Shown piece after piece: positions 53,998 through 62,166 of a stretch of 64,000 nt of DNA; the stretch's first letter is position 1, and each line of letters starts with the position of its first letter. The notes beneath the pieces are model-generated. The model had not been told where the DNA came from. It saw only the letters and a list, made by a program, of their open reading frames with translations, and searched no databases. This DNA comes from Chitinophaga oryziterrae. GTDB taxonomy: Bacteria; Bacteroidota; Bacteroidia; Chitinophagales; Chitinophagaceae. The stretch covers positions 744,001 through 808,000 of the forward strand of contig NZ_WRXO01000003.1 in assembly GCF_009758125.1 (NCBI RefSeq). The letters are read 5' to 3'. Both the position numbers and the translations under genes were made by a program.

Positions 53998-54756
53998 TTA
54001 ACCACTTACTTTCCCCATATAAACTTTGGTGATATAGCCAAAGTTTATATGACCGTTTTCTGCATGTTTATCAAAAATAGTCCTTAACCTTTCCAGCATG
54101 GGTTCATAATTCGCAGCACCCGGTTTAGGGATATAAGAAGAGGATAACAAACGGCCCTGCACTCCCTCATAATCCAGTAGCTGGTTATTCTCAAACTCCG
54201 CTTTCTCCATGGCCGCAGGGGCGAAAAACACGGGTAATGTGCCATCTGAAGCAATATCCCTGTGTCCTACTTCCTGGTAATCTGTCCCAAAATCCTGTAA
54301 CAACACTTCATAGTCTTTTTCAAAGGGTGTGTTAACCTCCCGGATATTCCAGATCAATACAATGTATCCGGTAGCGATACGCTCAAACTCTGCTTTCGCC
54401 AGCAGGGGATTGAACCAGTGAAATGCCTGTCCGGCTACTATCATATCCACACTCTTATCCGGTAGCTGCGTATGCTCCGCTGTTCCGTTTACACTGGTAA
54501 ACCCAGGGTAATTTTTTAACAACTGTTCTGCCTTGTGCCGCATCGCATCATTTGGCTCCACTCCGTACACTTTATTCCCGTTACGAAGGAACATTTCCGT
54601 GGAAATACCTGTCCCTGAGCCGATATCAGCAATCACAAAGGATTCATTAAAGCCAAATTTTTCCTGCAGGTGGGTAATGATTTCTTTCGAGGGATAATTA
54701 GGGCGGTACCGTACATAATCTTCCACTCTGTCTGTAAATCTTTGAGTACTGTTCAT
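53998..54756 (-). CDS. Class I SAM-dependent methyltransferase, 252 aa
   Basis: Motif I is VIADIGSGTGISTEMFL near residue 42. Motif II has VYGVEPNDAMRHKAEQLL and motif IV has VDMIVAGQAFHWF near residue 105. These are typical of the UbiE/Methyltransf_11 group; YVRYRPNYPSKEI at the N-terminus is common in a subgroup of unknown substrate. It is cytosolic. The 3' end of the gene carries a 14-bp perfect inverted repeat (54016-54051) that may serve to end transcripts of the convergent NTF2-like gene. Confidence 0.88.
   Translation of the reverse strand: MNSTQRFTDRVEDYVRYRPNYPSKEIITHLQEKFGFNESFVIADIGSGTGISTEMFLRNGNKVYGVEPNDAMRHKAEQLLKNYPGFTSVNGTAEHTQLPDKSVDMIVAGQAFHWFNPLLAKAEFERIATGYIVLIWNIREVNTPFEKDYEVLLQDFGTDYQEVGHRDIASDGTLPVFFAPAAMEKAEFENNQLLDYEGVQGRLLSSSYIPKPGAANYEPMLERLRTIFDKHAENGHINFGYITKVYMGKVSG
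54016..54051. repeat. 14-bp perfect inverted repeat inside methyltransferase 3' end
   Basis: CATATAAACTTTGG and CCAAAGTTTATATG flank an 8-nt loop. It lies within codons for INFGYITKVYMG near the C-terminus, directly after the stop of the convergent NTF2-like gene. It has no T-run. Confidence 0.6.
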
Positions 54757-54851
54757 AACTTAACCGGGTTTACCCCACAATATTACTTTTTTATGTTAAT
54801 TTATGCACACCATTGATCAATACCTGCACTATTATATTCAGGCCTTACAAG

Positions 54852-54860
54852 TATTTTTGA
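54852..54860 (+). promoter_or_regulatory. Candidate -7 box TATTTTTG before the epimerase operon
   Basis: It matches TAnnTTTG and lies 19 bp before the epimerase ATG. The nonamer TATTTTTGA is identical to 31984-31992 before the deaminase gene of the same pathway. No TTG is correctly spaced upstream, so an activator may be needed. Confidence 0.45.
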
Positions 54861-54878
54861 AGACAGCAACCAATTTCA

Positions 54879-55880
54879 ATGAAGAAGACATTCTTTTGTA
54901 TAGATGCACACACCTGCGGTAATCCGGTAAGAGTAGTGGCGGGCGGTGGCCCGGTACTCCAGGGCGCGAACATGAGCGAGAAAAGGAACCATTTCCTGAA
55001 AGAATACGACTGGATACGGACCGGACTGATGTTCGAACCCCGTGGCCATGATATGATGAGCGGTAGTATCCTGTACCCGCCTCACGACCCGGCTAATGAT
55101 GTGGCCGTATTATTTATAGAAACCAGCGGCTGCCTGCCAATGTGCGGTCATGGTACGATCGGTACTATCACCATCGCTATAGAAGAAGGACTGATCACAC
55201 CTAAAACACCGGGAAAGGTAAGGATGGAAGCGCCGGCCGGACTGGTACTCATCGACTATACACAGGAAGGCAATAAGGTGAAAAGCGTGAAACTCACCAA
55301 CGTGCCTGCTTACCTGGCAGCTACCGACCTCGTGATTGACTGTCCTGATCTGGGGCCGCTTACCTTAGACGTCTCCTACGGGGGGAACTACTACGCGATT
55401 ATCGATGTACAGGAGAATTTCCCCGGACTGGAACATTTCTCTGCTTCTCAGCTGATCACCTGGGCCAGGGAGATCAGGAAACGCATTAATGAAAAATACA
55501 CTTTCGTACACCCGGACAATCCTCATATAAACGGCTGCTCGCATGTCCTCTGGACGGGCGCCGTGATGGACCCCACATCTACAGCCCGTAATGCCGTGTT
55601 TTACGGCGATAAAGCGATAGACCGTTCTCCCTGCGGCACAGGAACCTCTGCCCGTATGGCGCAATGGTATGCCAAAGGAAAACTCAAAAAAGGGGATGCC
55701 TTCATTCACGAAAGCATTATCGGTTCAAAATTCACCGGTACCATTGAAGAAGAGACCAGTGTTGCCGGACAACCGGCTATTCGCCCGGGTATAGAAGGAT
55801 GGGCCAGGATATACGGCTATAACACAATTACGATCGATCCCGAAGACGATCCTTATGCATACGGATTACAGGTGATTTAA
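54879..55880 (+). CDS. 4-hydroxyproline 2-epimerase, 333 aa
   Basis: A member of the proline racemase superfamily with both catalytic cysteines: Cys89 in CLPMCGHGTIG and Cys252 in DRSPCGTGTSARMA. Two-Cys members are racemases or epimerases, while dehydratase relatives have Thr in place of the first. The 333-aa length and the GMCGHG/CGTGTSA context fit trans-4-hydroxy-L-proline epimerases, giving cis-4-hydroxy-D-proline. The FAD oxidoreductase 8 bp downstream fits the next step. It is cytosolic. It is first in a four-gene operon that ends with a beta-L-arabinofuranosidase, which also points to hydroxyproline as substrate and not proline. Confidence 0.9.
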   Translation: MKKTFFCIDAHTCGNPVRVVAGGGPVLQGANMSEKRNHFLKEYDWIRTGLMFEPRGHDMMSGSILYPPHDPANDVAVLFIETSGCLPMCGHGTIGTITIAIEEGLITPKTPGKVRMEAPAGLVLIDYTQEGNKVKSVKLTNVPAYLAATDLVIDCPDLGPLTLDVSYGGNYYAIIDVQENFPGLEHFSASQLITWAREIRKRINEKYTFVHPDNPHINGCSHVLWTGAVMDPTSTARNAVFYGDKAIDRSPCGTGTSARMAQWYAKGKLKKGDAFIHESIIGSKFTGTIEEETSVAGQPAIRPGIEGWARIYGYNTITIDPEDDPYAYGLQVI

Positions 55881-55888
55881 ACGAACAT

Positions 55889-57130
55889 ATGAAAGTAGTA
55901 ATTATTGGAGGAGGGATCATTGGCCTTAGCAGCGCCCTTTACCTCTGGCAGGCAGGATATCACGTAACAGTAGTAGACAGGTCTGAACTCAAAGACGGCT
56001 GTTCTTACGGGAATGCAGGGTATATCTGTCCCAGCCATTTTGTACCACTGGCTACTCCCGGTATTGTTAAACAGGGTCTTAAATGGATGCTCAATGCTAA
56101 AAGCCCGTTTTACGTACAGCCCAGTCTGAACCGCTCCCTCATCAACTGGGGATGGCAGTTCGTAAAGAGCGCTACCAAAGGACATGTGGAACGCTCTGCA
56201 GTGCCATTGAGGGATATTTCCCTGCTGAGTAAACAGCTCTATGAGGAATGGACCAAAGTATTGGATTTCTCCTATGATCCGCAGGGAATGCTGGAACTGT
56301 TCAACACAGAAGCCAATGCCCATCATGCAGAAGCTACTATCAAAGAGTCGAAAGCGCTGGGAATAGAAGCCCGTCTGATAGATAAGGCTACGCTGGCAGA
56401 GATGGAGCCGGATACGCCTATAAATGCATTAGGCGCTATCTATTTCCCCGGTGATGCACAGCTTTACCCAAATCAGTTGATGAACAACCTGCAGGCTTAT
56501 TTAAAATTGCAGGGAGTGAAATTTGAGACTGGTCAGGAAGTGACCGGCTTTGTGACAGAGGGGAATAAAGTCAAAGGAATAAAAACAAATACACAGGTGA
56601 TAGATGCAGACCATATAGTCGTGGCAGGTGGCGTATGGAGCGGTGAACTGGCTAAATTACTGCAACTGAATATCCCGATGGTAGGTGGACGGGGTTACTC
56701 CGTTACGCTGGAAAACTCTCCTTATAAAGTAAGACATTCCGTTATCCTCAGCGAAGCGCGTGTGGCTATTTCTCCTATGAATGGCAACAAGATTCGCTTT
56801 GGTGGTACGATGGAGATCACGTCTGTGAATACACCGCCACGGATGCAGCGGGTGCAGGGTATCCTGGAATCGGTAAAACGTTATTTCCCTGCTTACGATA
56901 TTCCTTTGCCGGCACCGGAGAATGTATGGTACGGTTACCGTCCATGCAGCGCCGATGGCTTACCACATATAGGTAATATGCAGCGTTACCCGAATGTAAC
57001 GATCGCTACCGGGCATTCTATGCTGGGTATCAGCTTAGGCGCAGGTACCGGTAAACTGGTGAGTGAACTCGTGCAAAAAATACAACCATCAATGGATATC
57101 AAACCTTTCCATGTAGAAAGATTTGACTAA
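55889..57130 (+). CDS. FAD-dependent D-amino-acid oxidoreductase, probable D-hydroxyproline dehydrogenase, 413 aa
   Basis: The FAD-binding Rossmann motif VVIIGGGIIGLSSALYLWQA starts at residue 2. The DAO-family body shows SYGNAGYICPSHFVPLATPG near residue 35, and YGYRPCSADGLPHIG and TGHSMLGISLGAGTGKLVSE near the C-terminus. It resembles DadA-type dehydrogenases and should oxidise cis-4-hydroxy-D-proline to 1-pyrroline-4-hydroxy-2-carboxylate, the substrate of the DHDPS-type enzyme at 32 kb. The electron acceptor may be quinone. It lies 8 bp after the epimerase gene and is probably co-translated with it. Confidence 0.88.
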   Translation: MKVVIIGGGIIGLSSALYLWQAGYHVTVVDRSELKDGCSYGNAGYICPSHFVPLATPGIVKQGLKWMLNAKSPFYVQPSLNRSLINWGWQFVKSATKGHVERSAVPLRDISLLSKQLYEEWTKVLDFSYDPQGMLELFNTEANAHHAEATIKESKALGIEARLIDKATLAEMEPDTPINALGAIYFPGDAQLYPNQLMNNLQAYLKLQGVKFETGQEVTGFVTEGNKVKGIKTNTQVIDADHIVVAGGVWSGELAKLLQLNIPMVGGRGYSVTLENSPYKVRHSVILSEARVAISPMNGNKIRFGGTMEITSVNTPPRMQRVQGILESVKRYFPAYDIPLPAPENVWYGYRPCSADGLPHIGNMQRYPNVTIATGHSMLGISLGAGTGKLVSELVQKIQPSMDIKPFHVERFD

Positions 57131-57143
57131 AAATATACCTGCT

Positions 57144-58832
57144 ATGAAAAGAAGGCTTTTACAGTTGTTATTTATGATGATATTAGGACAGGCAAGCGCC
57201 CAGCAGCAGATGACAGACCTGCTGGTACATTACGAGGCCGATAAAGGAAGCCTGAACAGGTTTTATACGATAGATAATTCTCCGGAACGCAGGGAACGTT
57301 TAAAAACATTCAACAAAGATTACCTGCAACAGCTGGCTGCTGTTAACTTTGATGCTTTACCTGCCGGCGCCCGTGTGGACTATGTTTTATTAAGAAGAGA
57401 TTTACAGGAACAACTCCGTGTACTGGATGAAGAAACAAAAGAATATAATCAGTTGGCTCCCTGGTTTCCGTTATCAGATAAGATCTATCTTTCAGAGAAA
57501 GAAAGAAGGAGAGGAGAGAAGCAGGATGCACAGGCATTAGCCGCTACTTTCCGTGAAATGGCGTTGTCTTTGAAGGAAAAATCAAAACAATTAACTGCTA
57601 CCGGCGAACTGGATATTCATCTCCTGCGCAGAGGCGATGCTATTGCAAAAGGCTTGTCTGAAGCATTGCACAGCGTACATACTTTTTATAATGGCTACGA
57701 TCCTTTATATACCTGGTGGGCGCCTGCTCCTTATAAACAACTGGACAGCGCGCTGAAAAGTTACGAAGCAGTATGGGCGGAGAAAATAAAGACTGCACCG
57801 GGCAGTAAGGACGATGGCAGTGGTATTGTAGGGCATCCTATTGGCCGGGATGAACTGATCAGACAGTTACAACTGGAAATGATCCCTTACTCACCTGAAG
57901 AGCTGATAGACATTGCCAATAAAGAATTTGCTTTCTGTGATGCTGAAATGCTGAAAGCATCTGAAGAGATGGGCTTTGGAAAGGACTGGCACAAAGCCAT
58001 GGAGAAGGTAAAGAACAGTTATGTTCCTGCCGGGGACCAGCCGGAAGCCATGATGAAGCTGTATAATGAATCGGTGAGTTTCCTTAAAGAAAATAAACTG
58101 GTAACACTGCCACCACTGGCAGAGGAAACCTGGCGTATGATCATGATGACGCCGGAAAGACAGTTAGTGAACCCCTTCTTTACAGGTGGAGAGGAATTCA
58201 GTATTTCCTATCCTACCAATGATATGGAAGAAGCGGATAAGATGATGAGCATGAGAGGTAACAACCCTCATTTCTCCAGGGCGACTGTTCACCATGAACT
58301 GCTGGCAGGGCACGCCTTACAGGAGTTTATGACCAACCGTTATAAAACGTACCGTCATTTCGAAACACCTTTCTGGATAGAAGGATGGGCGCTGTACTGG
58401 GAAATGCTGTTATGGGACAAGAAATTCCCACAGTCGCCCGAAGACCGCATTGGTATGTTATTCTGGAGAATGCACCGTTGCGCACGTATCATCTTCTCAC
58501 TCAATTATCACCTGGGTAAATGGACACCTCAACAGTGTATAGACTTCCTGGTAGACAGGGTAGGGCATGAGCGCGCCAATGCGATCGGTGAAGTACGCCG
58601 TTCCTTTGTAGGTGGCTATAGCCCGCTGTACCAGGTGGCTTACATGATTGGCGGTTTACAATTCATGGCATTAAAAAGAGAACTGGTGGATAGCGGTAAG
58701 ATGACTTATCAGCAGTACCACGATGCGATATTACAGGAAAACATGCTGCCGGTGGAAATGATCCGGTCCATACTAACGGATAAGCCTATTGCGAAAGATT
58801 TCAAAACCACCTGGCGCTTCTACAAATTGTAA
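57144..58832 (+). CDS. Secreted DUF885 metallopeptidase-like protein, 562 aa
   Basis: The ATG at 57144 gives a signal peptide (LLQLLFMMILGQASAQQQ); an earlier in-frame start at 57123 overlaps the oxidoreductase gene and is less likely. The DUF885 hallmark ATVHHELLAGHALQEFMTNR near residue 385 supplies an HExxxGH-type metal site, with the downstream acidic motif PFWIEGWALYWEMLLWDK. The family is related to M3/M32-like zinc carboxypeptidases, but few members have been characterised. Its place between hydroxyproline catabolic genes and a GH127 gene suggests cleavage of hydroxyproline-containing peptides, which is inference. Confidence 0.85.
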   Translation: MKRRLLQLLFMMILGQASAQQQMTDLLVHYEADKGSLNRFYTIDNSPERRERLKTFNKDYLQQLAAVNFDALPAGARVDYVLLRRDLQEQLRVLDEETKEYNQLAPWFPLSDKIYLSEKERRRGEKQDAQALAATFREMALSLKEKSKQLTATGELDIHLLRRGDAIAKGLSEALHSVHTFYNGYDPLYTWWAPAPYKQLDSALKSYEAVWAEKIKTAPGSKDDGSGIVGHPIGRDELIRQLQLEMIPYSPEELIDIANKEFAFCDAEMLKASEEMGFGKDWHKAMEKVKNSYVPAGDQPEAMMKLYNESVSFLKENKLVTLPPLAEETWRMIMMTPERQLVNPFFTGGEEFSISYPTNDMEEADKMMSMRGNNPHFSRATVHHELLAGHALQEFMTNRYKTYRHFETPFWIEGWALYWEMLLWDKKFPQSPEDRIGMLFWRMHRCARIIFSLNYHLGKWTPQQCIDFLVDRVGHERANAIGEVRRSFVGGYSPLYQVAYMIGGLQFMALKRELVDSGKMTYQQYHDAILQENMLPVEMIRSILTDKPIAKDFKTTWRFYKL

Positions 58833-58836
58833 CGAC

Positions 58837-61173
58837 ATGAAAAAACTACTGCTTTTCGCAGCTCTACTGGCTGTGCATGCACCGTCATTCTCACAATCTT
58901 ATGCCCCTGGCAGGGTTAACCCTAAGATGAAGGTAGCAACTACAGTGCCTCTCTATGCTTACACCTTTAACCTGCAGGATGTAACCATTGCTGATGGCCC
59001 TTTCAAAACAGCAATGGAAGCGGATTCCCGCTATCTGCTGCTCATTGAACCAGACAGGCTGCTGGCCGACTTCCGGGAGCATTCCGGACTGAAAGCCAAA
59101 GGGGCGCGTTATGGTGGCTGGGAGTCATCCGGACTTGCAGGCCATACCCTCGGGCATTATTTATCTGCCTGTGCTTTGCAGTATGCCGCTACAGGTGATA
59201 AACGTTTCCTGGACAAGGTCAACTACATTGTAAAAGAGCTGGGCGAATGTCAGCAAAGCCGTAAAACCGGCTATGTTGGCGCTATTCCAGGAGAAGATAC
59301 GGTATGGTCCCAGGTAGCAGCAGGGAAGATCCGCTCCCGCGGATTTGATCTGAATGGTGGCTGGTCGCCCTGGTATACAGTCCATAAAATAATGGCCGGA
59401 TTACTGGATGCATATCTGTATTGTGATAATAAGGAAGCCCTGGCGATAGAAAAGAAGATGGCTGACTGGACAGGCAAGACTATCAACCATCTGCCGGATT
59501 CCCTGATACAGAAAATGCTGCTCTGCGAATATGGTGGTATGAATGAAGTGCTGGTAAATACATATGCGATCACCGCTGATAAAAAGTACTTAGACCTCTC
59601 CTATAAATTCCATGATGCCCGCATCCTGGATTCCCTGGCAGCACAGTTAGATGTATTACCAGGCAAACATTCAAACACACAAATACCTAAAGTCATCGGC
59701 TGTATCCGCCGCTACGAGCTCACCGGTAAAAAGAAAGACAGTGTGATAGCAGGGTTCTTCTGGAACACCGTGACTACACATCATTCTTATGCTCCCGGCG
59801 GGAACAGTAACTATGAATACCTCGGTGCACCGGACAAACTGAACGACTACCTGACGGATAATACGATGGAAACCTGTAATACCTACAATATGCTGAAACT
59901 TACCCGGCATTTGTTTGAATTACATCCTGATGCACATTTAATGGACTTCTACGAACGTGCTTTAAACAATCATATCCTGGCTTCCCAGAACCACCAGGAC
60001 GGTATGATGTGTTACTTTGTACCACTGCGTATGGGTACGCGCAAGGAGTTCAGTGATTCCTTTAATACGTTCACCTGCTGTGTAGGCTCCGGTATGGAAA
60101 ACCATGTAAAATACGGGGAGAGCATTTATTTTGAAGGAGCAGACGGTAGTTTGTACGTAAACCTGTTCATTCCTTCCCGCCTGCAATGGCATCAGAAGAA
60201 TGCGGTAATAGAACAAAGTGCAGATGGCGATAAGGTAGAGCTGACCGTGAATATAAAAACACCGGCTATTTTCCCTTTACGCATCCGTAAACCCCGTTGG
60301 GTACAAAGTGGTATGTTGCTGACCGTAAACGGAAAGGAACAGCCGCTGACACCGGGAGCGGACGGTTATATCAGTATCAGCCGCAAATGGAATAACGGAG
60401 ATAAAGTGGCCTTTACGTTGCCTAAAAGTATTTATTCCGAAGCTATGCCGGATAACCCCGGCAGGATCGCTTTTTTCTACGGCCCAACCATACTGGCAGG
60501 CATAGTAGGGGATAAAGAACCGGAAGGTATTCCTGTGCTGGTATCAGCAGATAAAAATGCGGCGGACTGGATAAAGAAAGATGATAATAAGATGGTATTT
60601 CATACCAGCAAGGTTGGACTGCCAAACGACATTACACTCATTCCATTTAATGCGGTGCAGAAAGAATACTATAGCGTTTACTGGGATGCATTCAGTCCGG
60701 AAGGCTGGGCTACCCAACAGGAAAAATACGCTGCTGATAAGAAAAGACAGCAGCAGATAGAGGCCAGCACAGTGGATATGTTACGTGTAGGAGAGATGCA
60801 GCCGGAAAGGGACCACAATTTTACAGGAGATAAAACCAATACAGGAGAAGACCATAACCGTAAATGGAGAGTAGCAGAAGAGGACGGGTATTTGTCTTTC
60901 ACGATGAAAACAGATCCTGCCGCTGTCAACAGCCTGCTTTGTACTTACTGGGGGATGGATAACCGTTATCGCAAGTTTGATATACTGGTAGATGGGGTTA
61001 AAGTAGCTACAGAAGACCTGAACAAGTATAAAGAGAGTAAGTTCTATGAACTGGTATACCCTATTCCGGCAGAACTGACCAAGGGTAAAAAACAGGTAAC
61101 TATTACCATGAAAGGAGCCCCGCACAATAGTGCAGGTCCTGTATACGGGACTATAAGGATGATGAAAGAATAG
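58837..61173 (+). CDS. GH127 beta-L-arabinofuranosidase, 778 aa
   Basis: The ATG at 58837 gives a signal peptide (KLLLFAALLAVHAPSFSQ). The (alpha/alpha)6-barrel GH127 domain follows, with HTLGHYLSACALQYAATGD near residue 110 and GGWSPWYTVHKIMAGLLD near residue 175. The zinc/catalytic set known from the characterised enzyme HypBA1 is present: Glu345 and Cys347 in METCNTYNML, Cys414 and Cys415 in FTCCVGSGMENH. HypBA1 removes beta-linked L-arabinofuranose from hydroxyproline of plant extensins. A C-terminal beta-sandwich has GDKTNTGEDHNRKWRVAEED. It starts 4 bp after the peptidase gene, tying it to the hydroxyproline operon. Confidence 0.92.
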   Translation: MKKLLLFAALLAVHAPSFSQSYAPGRVNPKMKVATTVPLYAYTFNLQDVTIADGPFKTAMEADSRYLLLIEPDRLLADFREHSGLKAKGARYGGWESSGLAGHTLGHYLSACALQYAATGDKRFLDKVNYIVKELGECQQSRKTGYVGAIPGEDTVWSQVAAGKIRSRGFDLNGGWSPWYTVHKIMAGLLDAYLYCDNKEALAIEKKMADWTGKTINHLPDSLIQKMLLCEYGGMNEVLVNTYAITADKKYLDLSYKFHDARILDSLAAQLDVLPGKHSNTQIPKVIGCIRRYELTGKKKDSVIAGFFWNTVTTHHSYAPGGNSNYEYLGAPDKLNDYLTDNTMETCNTYNMLKLTRHLFELHPDAHLMDFYERALNNHILASQNHQDGMMCYFVPLRMGTRKEFSDSFNTFTCCVGSGMENHVKYGESIYFEGADGSLYVNLFIPSRLQWHQKNAVIEQSADGDKVELTVNIKTPAIFPLRIRKPRWVQSGMLLTVNGKEQPLTPGADGYISISRKWNNGDKVAFTLPKSIYSEAMPDNPGRIAFFYGPTILAGIVGDKEPEGIPVLVSADKNAADWIKKDDNKMVFHTSKVGLPNDITLIPFNAVQKEYYSVYWDAFSPEGWATQQEKYAADKKRQQQIEASTVDMLRVGEMQPERDHNFTGDKTNTGEDHNRKWRVAEEDGYLSFTMKTDPAAVNSLLCTYWGMDNRYRKFDILVDGVKVATEDLNKYKESKFYELVYPIPAELTKGKKQVTITMKGAPHNSAGPVYGTIRMMKE

Positions 61174-61183
61174 TGTATTTTGT

Positions 61184-61342
61184 ACAAAACATAATAGGCT
61201 CCGGAGGAGCCTCGTGTTTGTAGTAAATATGTATATTCTCTTTAATAGACTCCGCCAGGAGTTCCCTTCTAAAGATGAAGAAGGGGGCTCCTGGCGGAGT
61301 TTTTGTTTTGTTGTTTAGTGTGTCTCTACAAACACGGGGCTC
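61184..61342. terminator. Nested inverted repeats after the GH127 gene
   Basis: Three layers are visible. AGGCTCC-GGA-GGAGCCT (61196-61212) follows the 19-mer also seen at 41824. An outer pair GAGCCTCGTGTTTGTAG (61207-61223) matches the complement of 61326-61342 at 16 of 17 bases. An inner stem pairs ACTCCGCCAGGAG (61249-61261) with CTCCTGGCGGAGT (61288-61300), continued inside by CCCTTCT/AGAAGGG and followed by TTTTGTTTTG. The inner hairpin is a strong terminator for the operon; the outer arms suggest a larger palindromic repeat. Confidence 0.75.
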
Positions 61343-61361
61343 TGTTAGCCTTTCTCTTCTG

Positions 61362-61511
61362 CTATGATGGATTCATCTTTTCAACATCCCATCCATCATA
61401 TAAACCCACTTCGCAATAATCAGCCAATTCATTAAAGGCAAGATTTCTTTTATGCAATTTTTCAGTGACATATAATCTCCAACCACCGTTATTGAGTGTT
61501 GCCTTTATCAT
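61362..61511 (-). CDS. Small protein of unknown function, 49 aa
   Basis: An ATG-to-TAG frame encodes a balanced, soluble sequence: MIKATLNNGGWRLYVTEKLH, then KRNLAFNELADYCEVGLYDG and WDVEKMNPS. The composition looks coding (Trp, Tyr, Cys, mixed charges, no low complexity), unlike random frames. I do not recognise it. It lies at the edge of the toxin/immunity region and could be a small immunity or accessory protein, or the remnant of one. There is no signal peptide. Confidence 0.45.
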   Translation of the reverse strand: MIKATLNNGGWRLYVTEKLHKRNLAFNELADYCEVGLYDGWDVEKMNPS

Positions 61512-61537
61512 TGTTCCCTTTCTAATTTTCTTGTTTC

Positions 61538-61735
61538 TTGGTATTATTTTTAGTAACCTGTCATAAAAGACATCCCACGCTGGTTGATAAAACCGATCTG
61601 GAACTGGATAAAGCCACTTTAAAACGACAGGAAGATATTAACGCATTACCCTATGAGGCCCAAGAGTATATATTCAACCATATTGATATAATGATTCTGG
61701 ATTTTAAAAATAAAAAGACGTATAGCCATAAATGA
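61538..61735 (+). CDS. Small possible lipoprotein, 65 aa
   Basis: The frame opens at TTG and reads MVLFLVTCHKRHPTLVDKTD, with a short hydrophobic start and a Cys that could be a lipobox. A charged helical body follows (LDKATLKRQEDINALPYEAQ, then EYIFNHIDIMILDFKNKK). A terminator directly follows the stop codon in the same direction, which supports a transcribed gene. The signal segment is unusually short and a stop lies just upstream, so the true N-terminus may be damaged. No family recognised. Confidence 0.45.
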   Translation: MVLFLVTCHKRHPTLVDKTDLELDKATLKRQEDINALPYEAQEYIFNHIDIMILDFKNKKTYSHK

Positions 61736-61775
61736 TAAGAGTCCCACCGATTGGTGAGGCTCTTATCCTCTTTTT
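61734..61775 (+). terminator. Intrinsic terminator
   Basis: A roughly 15-bp stem (GATAAGAGTCCCACC / GGTGAGGCTCTTATC, with a wobble and one mismatch) is followed by CTCTTTTTAGA. It closes the 65-aa gene and faces the immunity-like gene from the other side. Confidence 0.75.
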
Positions 61776-62166
61776 AGAGGGCGTTCATTATTTCATCAAC
61801 AATTTTTTCTTCTTTACCATAATCCTCTTTTTCACAATTGTAAGAGGCAAATACTAACATATTATCCTTTATAAAAAGCCAATATTTCCAATATCTTACT
61901 CCATCTTCATCTAACAAATAATTAGTACAAGCATAAAGATCATTTACTGATATAACAAACTTATTATGCTTATCACTTACATAATCTTCCAATTCATCTT
62001 TTAAAGATATATTTTGGGAGTTAGATGCGTAATAGATCGAAAATTGTATCGAGCCAACTCCATTTATAGGATCATACAACGATATGACATTTTTATCTTG
62101 TTCAATCTGCCAGCTATTAGGATATGTAAAAATTATGTTTGTTTCATTGTAATGTTGTTTTTTCAT
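61774..62166 (-). CDS. Probable immunity protein of the Rhs toxin, 130 aa
   Basis: A soluble protein with NIIFTYPNSWQIEQDKNVIS, then GSIQFSIYYASNSQNISLKD, and a central YLLDEDGVRYWKYWLFIKDN. This strand-rich pattern resembles small DUF3805-like or PsbP/DcrB-like proteins, but the family is uncertain. Its ATG overlaps the toxin stop codon by 4 nt (ATGA), the normal arrangement for a polymorphic toxin and its cognate immunity gene. It should bind and block the nuclease domain; this is inferred from position. It is markedly AT-rich compared with genes to the left. Confidence 0.65.
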   Translation of the reverse strand: MKKQHYNETNIIFTYPNSWQIEQDKNVISLYDPINGVGSIQFSIYYASNSQNISLKDELEDYVSDKHNKFVISVNDLYACTNYLLDEDGVRYWKYWLFIKDNMLVFASYNCEKEDYGKEEKIVDEIMNAL

